This document shows positions 16,487 through 22,255 of a stretch of 22,255 nucleotides of DNA, in pieces (positions within the stretch are counted from its first letter, which is position 1; the number at the start of each line of letters is the position of its first letter). Made by a program: the position numbers and the translations under genes. The stretch is from contig JAFZGH010000061.1 of the NCBI GenBank assembly GCA_017555465.1, forward strand, positions 1 through 22,255. The letters are read 5' to 3'. This DNA comes from Akkermansia sp. (GTDB lineage: Bacteria; Verrucomicrobiota; Verrucomicrobiia; Verrucomicrobiales; Akkermansiaceae). The notes under the pieces are model-generated. The model ran no database searches, was not told the DNA's origin, and was given only the letters and a program-made list of their open reading frames with translations.

Positions 16487-16492
16487 GGTTCC

Positions 16493-17356
16493 ATGGTATA
16501 CCGTCTTCCTGCCCTTGCGCTCGCGCTGATTCTATCTCCCCTTGCATCAGCTTCTGGTCAGGAAGCCGCAGAACAGCTGACAAGTGCGACCGATGCCACC
16601 CCCCAGGCACAGGGTGTCCAGACAGCCATGAAGAACCTGCTGCAAGCCTTGAAAGGCATCAACAGTGAGGAAAGTGCCACCGCTGCTCTGCCTGCCGTTG
16701 CCGCTGCCGTGCATGAATACGACACGCACATGCTGGTCTTGCGACAGCACGTGAAGGAAATTCCCCCACAGCATCTGCAATCTCTGCGCGAAACATACCG
16801 GGAATTGCGCACCATCGGCGAAAGCGATGATTTTGTACAATGGGTGTGGATGAATGAAGCGCTCATGTACCATCTTTTGCTCCAATCAGCCCATCTGCCA
16901 TGCATCATGCCTGAAGAAACGGCAGATTACATGCTCCAATGCCTGTCCATGGAGGCACACCACCCCGATGAAGCCGCCGGGGCTCAGCTGGAAACCTTGC
17001 GCACCGAAGCCGCAGAACGCCATGCCGCCTTCATGGCTGCCCACCCGGCTGATTATGCCGGTGGCAATGGAGCCGATACCACAAGCGCCATCATCCTGCG
17101 ACCGCTTGTGGAAAACGCCGGGAGCCAGGACGATGAGGAACGCAGTGAACAGTCCTCCCGACTCATCCGCGCGTATATGCACCAGGTCTACCCCTGGGCC
17201 GAATTCGGGTATGGCACATGGACGGCATGCCCGGACGGCTCATTCTATGAGACACAAGTGCTCTTTCCCGGGCTGTACAACAGGAGCAACGGCGAGCAGA
17301 AAGTCCTCAAATACCCGGTATATTTCCGCCTGAAAGCCCCTCGCAAGCAGAAGTAA
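16493..17356 (+). CDS. Exported protein of unknown function
   Basis: 287 residues; I do not recognise the family. It opens with a clean signal peptide (MVYRLPALALALILSPLASA, cleavage after ASA at 20). The mature part is mostly helical and Ala/Glu/Gln-rich through about residue 200, with several Met and His, then has a more compact C-terminal part with aromatic motifs (YPWAEFGYGTWTACPDG, LFPGLYNRSNG). There are three Cys and no known catalytic motif. The start is the ATG at 16493; an overlapping ATG at 16485 opens a different, short frame. A lipoprotein gene follows after 15 bases, so the two are probably one unit. The product should be periplasmic or surface-exposed. Confidence 0.85.
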   Translation: MVYRLPALALALILSPLASASGQEAAEQLTSATDATPQAQGVQTAMKNLLQALKGINSEESATAALPAVAAAVHEYDTHMLVLRQHVKEIPPQHLQSLRETYRELRTIGESDDFVQWVWMNEALMYHLLLQSAHLPCIMPEETADYMLQCLSMEAHHPDEAAGAQLETLRTEAAERHAAFMAAHPADYAGGNGADTTSAIILRPLVENAGSQDDEERSEQSSRLIRAYMHQVYPWAEFGYGTWTACPDGSFYETQVLFPGLYNRSNGEQKVLKYPVYFRLKAPRKQK

Positions 17357-17371
17357 GGCTCTGGATTCCCC

Positions 17372-18082
17372 ATGAAAAAGCGAAACCTCAACTTTCTGTT
17401 CCTGCTCTTCAGCACCCTCCTGCTGGAGGGCTGCATCAGTACGTATACCGGGCGAGCCACCATCATCGACACCGGCGGCGCCATCGCCAACATCGGCCAG
17501 CAACGCCCCCGGTTGCGCACCGAACCGGAGCAGCCTGGTGAACGCGCCCTCGCACTGCGCCACCAGACCTGGAAAAAGGATGGGCGCTACATAGTGCAGC
17601 TCCCCGTCTGCTACACGCCCACAAGGTATTCCGTTCTGGTCCACATTGTCAGAGACAATTGGAGAAAAAACACCCTGCACGGCGAATACCCGAATCCCCG
17701 CTTCAGCCCTGCCGAGCTGGCTCAATACCCCGTGGAATACTACGGTGCAGAGCTGACCGAGGAGCAATACCAGCAATTATTCAAGGTCACACGGCACATC
17801 AAAAGGCCCAGAACAAGCATGTTCAAGGATGTGCGAATTCGCCCGCTTTCAGAAATCGATCTGGCAGGAGCCGAACTGGTACAGCACCAACGCAGCGATT
17901 ATCCCAAGGTCATGCGGCTCTGGAACAGCTGCCGGGAACTTCCCCCGCCGCGCCGCACCTGGTACAACCACTGCCTCATGCCCCTCAGCTGGGCTGGCGA
18001 GGTGGTGGATATTCCGCTCAGCATCATCGCCACCCCCATCGGCTGGATGGTGGATGCCATCTACGAACCCTTGCATAACTGA
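17372..18082 (+). CDS. Putative lipoprotein of unknown function
   Basis: 236 residues. The N-terminus MKKRNLNFLFLLFSTLLLEGC is a lipoprotein signal with the modified Cys at 21 (lipobox LEGC), so the mature protein should be membrane-anchored, with Ile-Ser after the Cys. The body is basic with many Arg, Tyr and Pro. The C-terminal segment containing DIPLSIIATPIGWMVDAIYEP resembles the end of small YceK-type lipoproteins, but this similarity is only suggestive. It lies 15 bases after the exported protein gene and probably belongs to the same mRNA, which hints at a shared envelope role. No Shine-Dalgarno; GATTCCCC precedes the ATG. Confidence 0.82.
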   Translation: MKKRNLNFLFLLFSTLLLEGCISTYTGRATIIDTGGAIANIGQQRPRLRTEPEQPGERALALRHQTWKKDGRYIVQLPVCYTPTRYSVLVHIVRDNWRKNTLHGEYPNPRFSPAELAQYPVEYYGAELTEEQYQQLFKVTRHIKRPRTSMFKDVRIRPLSEIDLAGAELVQHQRSDYPKVMRLWNSCRELPPPRRTWYNHCLMPLSWAGEVVDIPLSIIATPIGWMVDAIYEPLHN

Positions 18083-18390
18083 GGAACCGCCATCACTGCA
18101 GCGGCCACGCTGCAAGGACATTTCATTTGCAGTCTCCGACCAATCCGGAAAGCGGAGAGATAATCACATAGGGCTTTCCATTCCAGCTGCCGATAAGCTG
18201 CCCCCCCTTTTCCACTCTCTTATCTTTGAAAAATGTGAGATTTTGCCACTTTTGTCTTGATAAAATGTGATGCAGAAAATATCGTGCGCGCAAAAAGCCA
18301 GGAATAGGCAGCGCGATATGCTTCCTTTATGTCAAATCGCGCGCTTGCGCGGGAGGGGAGGGTCTGATAGCATGGGGAACAAGATTTCCC
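18083..18390. other. 308-base intergenic region between lipoprotein gene and rseP
   Basis: I find no convincing open frame. From left to right: a 7-bp hairpin (18097-18103 with 18108-18114) without a T-run, a weak terminator candidate; a GGAAAGC/GCTTTCC inverted repeat pair around 18150-18181; a C7 run at 18201-18207; an A/T-rich stretch with two identical AAAATGTGA repeats (18230-18238, 18262-18270, 32 bases apart); a weak promoter-like TTGATA-N17-TATCGT (18257-18285); and the rseP promoter. The A/T-rich part may bind a regulator or hold a small RNA start, neither of which I can show. Confidence 0.5.
18345..18373 (+). promoter_or_regulatory. Probable promoter of rseP with G-rich spacer
   Basis: TTGCGC (18345-18350), a 17-base spacer and TAGCAT (18368-18373) preceded by TGA, an extended -10 form. 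The spacer is three G-runs, and a fourth follows the -10. The predicted start is near 18380, about 11 bases before the ATG. Confidence 0.5.
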
Positions 18391-19824
18391 ATGATGAACA
18401 CCCTGCTTTCCACCCTTGAGACCGCCTGGCTTATTTTCCTCGTCGTCATGTTCTTCAACGTGATGATTTTCGTACATGAACTGGGGCATTTTCTGGCAGG
18501 CAAATGGCGTGGAGCGTATATTGACCGCTTCCAGATATGGTTCGGCAAACCCATCTGGCAGAAAAAGATTGGCGGTGTGCAATGGGGCATCGGCTGGATT
18601 CCCGCAGGCGGCTTTGTGTCCCTGCCCCAGCTGGCAGACATGCAGAGCATTGAGGGCGAGGCTGATATCCCCAAGGATTTGAAGCCGCTCAAACCGCTGG
18701 ATAAGGTCATCATTGCTGCGGCTGGTCCGCTGGCCTCGCTGGCACTGGCGTATTTCTTTGCCATCCTCGTTTTCTTTGTGGGCAAGCCTGTGGCAGAAAT
18801 GCCCACCACCACTATCGGCTATATCCCGGCAGATTCCCCGGCCGCGCAGGCCGGGCTACTGGCTGGCGACATCATCCGCGCCATCGACGGACAGCCGGTG
18901 CACAAGTGGGCGGGCAACATGGAAGGCGTGCGTGAACTCGTGGCCATGAGCGAACACGAAAAAATCACCTTCACCATCGAACGCCCGCAGGCAGATGGCA
19001 GCACGCAGCTGCTCACCATCGAAAGCGGCTACAAGCTGCCTGAAACCAAATGGTGGCAGCGCACGGCCATGCGACAGGTTGGTATCATGCCAGCCGCTCC
19101 CGCCATCGTCGGCGGAGTTTTCCCGGACTCCCCCGCCTCGATGGCCGGGCTGGTCAAGGGACAGCGCATTGTGAAGGTGAATGGTGCTGCCGTTTATTCC
19201 CCCGCAACGGTTCTGGAAGCCGCCGACAAGGGAACCGTGGAGCTCACCCTTCAGAACCCGGACGGCAGCGAAGTGACAGCCTCCGTCACCCCCACACTGC
19301 CTGCCAACTGGCAGGGGCTGGAGGGCGCAGCCCCCATCATGGGCTTCCAGTGGGGAGGTCTGGAAGGCGAACAGAAGACCGAGTACCCCGGCGTGCAGGA
19401 GCAGATTAACCAGAGCTTCCGCTGGATGGGCGAAACCCTGGCCAAGGTAGCGGCACCCGGCAGCAGCGTTGGCATGGAGCATCTCTCCGGCCCGGTAGGC
19501 ATCGGCAATTATCTGTACCAAATGCTGGACTCCCCCGAGGGCTGGAAACTCATTCTCTGGTTTGCCGTGGTGCTGAATGTGAACCTGGCGGTGCTGAATA
19601 TCCTTCCCCTGCCCATTGTGGACGGTGGCCACGTCGTGCTCGGCACGCTGGAAATCATCTTCCGCCGCCCGGTGGGGGGCAAGCTGCTGGAATGGATTCA
19701 GACCGGCTTCATCTTCCTGCTGCTCACATTCTTCATCTTCGTCACATTCAAGGACGTCGGTGATTTGGTTGGCGGCGATAAGGAAAAGGCGGACAAACTC
19801 CCCGCCCCGGTATTCAGCAAGTAA
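18391..19824 (+). CDS. rseP: Site-2 (RIP) zinc metalloprotease, RseP type
   Basis: An intramembrane protease that cuts transmembrane anti-sigma factors or signal-peptide remnants. The 477-residue protein has a first membrane helix carrying the zinc motif HELGH at 29-33, a conserved membrane region near 105-130 (AAAGPLASLALAY), two tandem PDZ domains at about 130-205 and 230-305 (GLLAGDIIRAIDGQPV and GLVKGQRIVKVNG), and C-terminal helices with the third zinc ligand Asp411 in NILPLPIVDGGHV. It is slightly longer than E. coli RseP (450). No sigma factor or anti-sigma gene is nearby. Start at 18391; ATG at 18394 is equally possible. The next gene starts directly at its stop codon. Confidence 0.95.
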   Translation: MMNTLLSTLETAWLIFLVVMFFNVMIFVHELGHFLAGKWRGAYIDRFQIWFGKPIWQKKIGGVQWGIGWIPAGGFVSLPQLADMQSIEGEADIPKDLKPLKPLDKVIIAAAGPLASLALAYFFAILVFFVGKPVAEMPTTTIGYIPADSPAAQAGLLAGDIIRAIDGQPVHKWAGNMEGVRELVAMSEHEKITFTIERPQADGSTQLLTIESGYKLPETKWWQRTAMRQVGIMPAAPAIVGGVFPDSPASMAGLVKGQRIVKVNGAAVYSPATVLEAADKGTVELTLQNPDGSEVTASVTPTLPANWQGLEGAAPIMGFQWGGLEGEQKTEYPGVQEQINQSFRWMGETLAKVAAPGSSVGMEHLSGPVGIGNYLYQMLDSPEGWKLILWFAVVLNVNLAVLNILPLPIVDGGHVVLGTLEIIFRRPVGGKLLEWIQTGFIFLLLTFFIFVTFKDVGDLVGGDKEKADKLPAPVFSK

Positions 19825-20580
19825 ATGGCAGGCTTCCACCTCAGCGACCCCTGGAGCGATTTCACAAGACCGGAGGAGCAGGAATACCTGCGCAGCATTG
19901 AGGCCAAGCAGGGCGTGGGGCTCATCGGGGCAGAATTGCACTGCGTTTTCCAGAGTTACCTGCCCGCCGGCACCACTCAGGAATGCTGCGCCTACCTCTC
20001 CCCCCTCTACCGCCACTTCCGCACACCGGGCGAAGACTGGGCCCATGAAATATGGGATGATATCCTCTGGATATGGCTGCACAGGGCACGTACCGAGCTG
20101 GAACAGCTCAACCAGTACGAACGCATCATCGAAGAAATGCGGCGTATCGTCCATGATACCCTCATTCCCGCCGAGTGGAAACCGGAGGAAGGGCCGGAGG
20201 ACATTTACCACCGCACAACAATGCTCATCAGCTGGATGTCCTGCCCCTGGGGCAAGGACGAAATGCCGACCATTCTCGACACGCTTTCCAGCGGCGGCTT
20301 CACCCAGCAGCTTCTCCTGCTGCGCCTCTTCCTGACTAACAAGGACGACCTCTTTTTCGAGTTCACACCGGGTGTAACCGAGTGCGGCGAACGTTCCGAA
20401 GCCGCATACGGTGAATACCGGGAACGCTTCAACGATTACTTCCGGGAAAGCACCGCTCTGTACGATGCACTGGAGCACATCGAAACCCATGCCATAGCCC
20501 TGCCCGCCAACGACGCCAGCGGCAGCACCATCATGCTGTACGAAACGGCAGACAAATGCCGGATGCACCTGTGGAGCTAG
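19825..20580 (+). CDS. Protein of unknown function coupled to rseP
   Basis: 251 residues; I do not recognise the family. It is acidic, soluble-looking and mainly helical, with no signal peptide or membrane segment, and unusually rich in Trp and Leu (WAHEIWDDILWIWLHRARTE). Five Cys are scattered without a metal-binding pattern. The ATG follows the rseP TAA with no base between, so translation is probably coupled and the two proteins are made together. This suggests a cytoplasmic partner or neighbour function, but nothing in the sequence proves it. About 120 bases of non-coding sequence follow before atpB. Confidence 0.85.
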   Translation: MAGFHLSDPWSDFTRPEEQEYLRSIEAKQGVGLIGAELHCVFQSYLPAGTTQECCAYLSPLYRHFRTPGEDWAHEIWDDILWIWLHRARTELEQLNQYERIIEEMRRIVHDTLIPAEWKPEEGPEDIYHRTTMLISWMSCPWGKDEMPTILDTLSSGGFTQQLLLLRLFLTNKDDLFFEFTPGVTECGERSEAAYGEYRERFNDYFRESTALYDALEHIETHAIALPANDASGSTIMLYETADKCRMHLWS

Positions 20581-20663
20581 CGTCGCATTCTGTTCCGGCG
20601 AAAAGCCCCGCTCCATAACATTGTTTTTTACAAGGAATCCCATTTAGCGGCAAACTTTTCTCC

Positions 20664-20696
20664 TTGACTCCGCAGGGAAACGTGGTAGTCTAGGAG
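20664..20696 (+). promoter_or_regulatory. Promoter and Shine-Dalgarno of the ATP synthase operon
   Basis: TTGACT (20664-20669), a 16-base spacer and TAGTCT (20686-20691), followed by AGGAG (20692-20696) 8 bases before the atpB ATG. AGGAG is the clearest Shine-Dalgarno in the window, yet transcription from this -10 would start at about 20698 and leave it out; it would be used only by a longer transcript. Confidence 0.6.
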
Positions 20697-20704
20697 TAAT
20701 CGCG

Positions 20705-21580
20705 ATGAAATCTCTCCTTACTACTATCAATCTCGGTCTGATGGCGCTAATGAGTGGCGTGGCCTGTGCTTCGGAGGAAGGTGGCCACCATGGACTTTCC
20801 ACCGATGCTCCGGTGCTGTGGAATATTGATTTACCCTTCTGGCCGGGGCATTCCCTGCCCATCACAAACTCCATGGTCATGATGACCATCGCCGTGGTGC
20901 TGCTCACCATCATTCTGCGCCTTGCCACACGCAGAATGCAGAGTGTTCCCGGTGGACTGCAGAACTTTGTGGAGTGGATTTTCGAGCTGCTGTATAACTT
21001 TGTGGAAGGCCTCATCGGCAGAAAACTGGCAAAGAAATACATCTGGTACTTTGCCACGGTGTTCCTGCTCATCCTCACCAGCAACTACATGGGCCTCATC
21101 CCCGGTGTGGGCGAAATCACCCTCAACGGCCATCCGCTCTTCCGCGGGGCGAATGCTGATTTGAACGTCACCCTCTTCCTGGGTCTGTTCTACACCCTGC
21201 TCTGGTTCTTCTGGAGCATCAAGGAACAGGGTATCAAGCATTTCCTCGGCCACATCTTCGGGCCCAAGGGCGGGCTGAAAGGCCTGCTCAAGAACCTGCT
21301 GCTGCCCGTATTCTTCTTCGTGGGGCTCATTGAGCTGCTTTCCATCGCCATCCGTCCCGTGGCGCTGGCCGCCCGTCTTTTCGGTAACATCTACGCTGGT
21401 GAGGCCATTCTGGAGCAGATGAGCATCGTGAGCGGCAGCATTCTGGGCAACGCCGCCGCCATGCTGCCCTTCATGTGCCTGGAAATCCTGGTCGGCTTTG
21501 TGCAGGCGCTCGTGTTCCTGATGCTGACCGCCATTTTCCTGAAGACCCAGGTAGGGGGCGATGAAGAACACGCCCACTGA
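20705..21580 (+). CDS. atpB: F1Fo ATP synthase subunit a
   Basis: The membrane stator subunit that forms the ion half-channels next to the c-ring. The 291-residue protein has five or more hydrophobic helices; the essential Arg is Arg224 in AARLFGNIYAGE, and the last helices contain the conserved FVQALVFLMLTAIFL with Gln267. An N-terminal stretch (MKSLLTTINLGLMALMSGVACASEE) looks like a cleavable signal peptide ahead of a short hydrophilic region, an extension not found in E. coli AtpB. It is first in the operon, with a promoter just upstream and no atpI before it. atpE follows after 88 bases. Confidence 0.96.
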   Translation: MKSLLTTINLGLMALMSGVACASEEGGHHGLSTDAPVLWNIDLPFWPGHSLPITNSMVMMTIAVVLLTIILRLATRRMQSVPGGLQNFVEWIFELLYNFVEGLIGRKLAKKYIWYFATVFLLILTSNYMGLIPGVGEITLNGHPLFRGANADLNVTLFLGLFYTLLWFFWSIKEQGIKHFLGHIFGPKGGLKGLLKNLLLPVFFFVGLIELLSIAIRPVALAARLFGNIYAGEAILEQMSIVSGSILGNAAAMLPFMCLEILVGFVQALVFLMLTAIFLKTQVGGDEEHAH

Positions 21581-21591
21581 TGAAAAATCTT

Positions 21592-21633
21592 CCCGCAGTT
21601 GATCATGTAGCAAATCGTGAGGCTGCGGGTTTT
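21592..21633 (+). promoter_or_regulatory. Hairpin between atpB and atpE
   Basis: CCCGCAG (21592-21598) pairs with CTGCGGG (21623-21629) across a 24-base loop and is followed by TTTT (21630-21633). It resembles a leaky terminator or a processing/stability element and lies 35 bases before atpE. The A-rich stretch that follows should be unstructured and may help ribosome loading on atpE. Confidence 0.5.
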
Positions 21634-21668
21634 CCCAATAAACAACAAACAATAGAAAAACAACAATC

Positions 21669-21872
21669 ATGATGATTCCCGCTCTTGCCACCGCCGCCAT
21701 CAAGTCCGGTCTGGCCGTTCTCGGTGCTGGTCTCGGCATTGGTCTTATCGGCATGAAGGCCGCTGAATCCACCGGCCGCAACCCCGGTGCTTCCGGTCAG
21801 GTGCTGACCATCTCCATCATTCTGGCCGCCCTTGTGGAAGGTGTGGCCTTCGTGGCCATCTTCATGGGCTAA
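21669..21872 (+). CDS. atpE: F1Fo ATP synthase subunit c
   Basis: The proteolipid that forms the rotating ring. The 67-residue product is short for the family (usually 70-85). Two membrane helices flank a polar loop ESTGRNPGA (RNP at 37-39, RQP in many bacteria); the first carries the Gly/Ala packing motif GAGLGIGLIG. The ion-binding carboxylate is Glu57 in ALVEGVAF. The residue after it is Gly, not the Ser/Thr typical of sodium-binding rings, so proton coupling is more likely. The start is ATG ATG, and either may be used. The upstream region is A-rich without a clear Shine-Dalgarno. Hairpins lie on both sides of the gene. Confidence 0.95.
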   Translation: MMIPALATAAIKSGLAVLGAGLGIGLIGMKAAESTGRNPGASGQVLTISIILAALVEGVAFVAIFMG

Positions 21873-21888
21873 GCAATGCTACGCCCGC

Positions 21889-21923
21889 GGGCATGCCGGG
21901 CCATTCAAAACAACGGCATGCCC
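21889..21923 (+). promoter_or_regulatory. Hairpin between atpE and atpF
   Basis: GGGCATGCCG (21889-21898) pairs perfectly with CGGCATGCCC (21914-21923), 10 bp, with a 15-base loop. It is followed by a C/T-rich tract without a U-run. It starts 16 bases after the atpE stop and could protect the atpE 3' end or lower transcription into atpF. Confidence 0.6.
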
Positions 21924-21980
21924 CTTCCCCTTTCCCCCTCTTCAAAAAAATCATCCGTTTAACTTAATCACCTCACAGCC

Positions 21981-22255
21981 ATGTTCAAACCGATTCTAGC
22001 CGCTGATATTCAGGACCTGGTCACCAACTTCGGTCTGCATACCGATGCATTCATTGCGCACCTGATTGCCTTCTGCATTCTGGCTGCCATTGTGGTCTGC
22101 TTCGGCATCAAGCCCATCTTCAAGCAGCTGGAGGAACGCCGCCAGCGCATCCAGGAGGGCGAAGATATGCACGCCCGCAGCCAGCAGGAACTGGCAGACG
22201 TGAAGCTGACCAGCGAGAAACTTCTGGACGAAGCCCGCGAATCAGGCAAGAAGGA
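21981..22255 (+). CDS. atpF: F1Fo ATP synthase subunit b (partial)
   Basis: The peripheral stalk subunit that ties the membrane sector to F1. 91 codons are visible before the window ends. An N-terminal membrane helix lies at about 23-43 (AFIAHLIAFCILAAIVVC), then a charged helix begins (QLEERRQRIQEGEDMHARSQQEL) that fits the coiled-coil stalk. The order a, c, b is the usual one for atp operons; the remaining genes should follow outside. The start at 21981 has no Shine-Dalgarno (CACCTCACAGCC precedes it). Confidence 0.93.
   Translation, partial: MFKPILAADIQDLVTNFGLHTDAFIAHLIAFCILAAIVVCFGIKPIFKQLEERRQRIQEGEDMHARSQQELADVKLTSEKLLDEARESGKK

Noticed and set aside
18097..18114. Hairpin after the lipoprotein gene as a strong terminator
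   Set aside because: The stem is only 7 bp and there is no T-run; noted in the intergenic entry but not called.
18856..20643. 595-codon frame antisense to rseP and its follower
   Set aside because: It overlaps two well-supported plus-strand genes, one with clear catalytic motifs, and has no recognisable domain itself.
1..22255. Mobile elements, phage genes, CRISPR arrays or riboswitches
   Set aside because: I looked on both strands for transposase or integrase motifs, spaced direct repeats and known riboswitch cores and saw none.

Overview
The window looks like chromosomal DNA of a Verrucomicrobiota bacterium close to Akkermansia. Three things suggest this: a secreted protein ending in a PEP-CTERM sorting tail (Pro-Glu-Pro, hydrophobic stretch, five Arg), a giant prepilin-like protein of the kind annotated in Verrucomicrobiota as 'Verru_Chthon cassette protein A', and a very large autotransporter built of beta-strand repeats. 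This placement is inference from protein families; no rRNA or other phylogenetic marker is present. I see no insertion sequence, phage gene, integrase or CRISPR array.

Layout. 1-1715: the tail of a possible plus-strand gene, a hairpin, then on the minus strand a PEP-CTERM protein gene (odd start with a 19-T tract) and inorganic pyrophosphatase (ppa). 1755-1919: a compact tRNA-Cys(GCA) unit with its own promoter and terminator. 1925-3925: an OppF/DppF-type ABC ATPase and hemC. 3915-12087 (minus): a 1414-residue autotransporter and a 1251-residue prepilin-like protein, each with its own promoter. 12138-15737: pheA, holB-like, yicC and gmk, probably one operon. 15761-18082: a secreted thioredoxin-like protein diverging from a two-gene unit of unknown exported proteins (one a lipoprotein). 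18083-18390: intergenic. 18391-20580: site-2 protease rseP with an unknown gene joined stop-to-start. 20664-22255: start of the F1Fo ATP synthase operon (atpB, atpE, atpF, the last cut by the window edge).

How it fits together. Much is housekeeping: phosphate turnover, tetrapyrrole and phenylalanine synthesis, replication clamp loading, RNA turnover, GTP supply and energy. Mixed in is envelope biology: three different surface or export architectures (exosortase tail, type V autotransporter, prepilin-like), a periplasmic or membrane-facing thioredoxin, a lipoprotein and an intramembrane protease.

The least expected features are regulatory. Four genes have a near-consensus sigma70-type promoter whose -10 box ends only 6-8 bases before the most likely start codon, implying leaderless mRNAs, and recognisable Shine-Dalgarno sequences are rare. 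A 9-base motif (ACTTCGTAC) lies exactly 6 bases before two start codons of the pheA-gmk operon. atpE is bracketed by two hairpins. The PEP-CTERM gene begins at a T19 tract downstream of an in-frame ATG that is stopped at its second codon.
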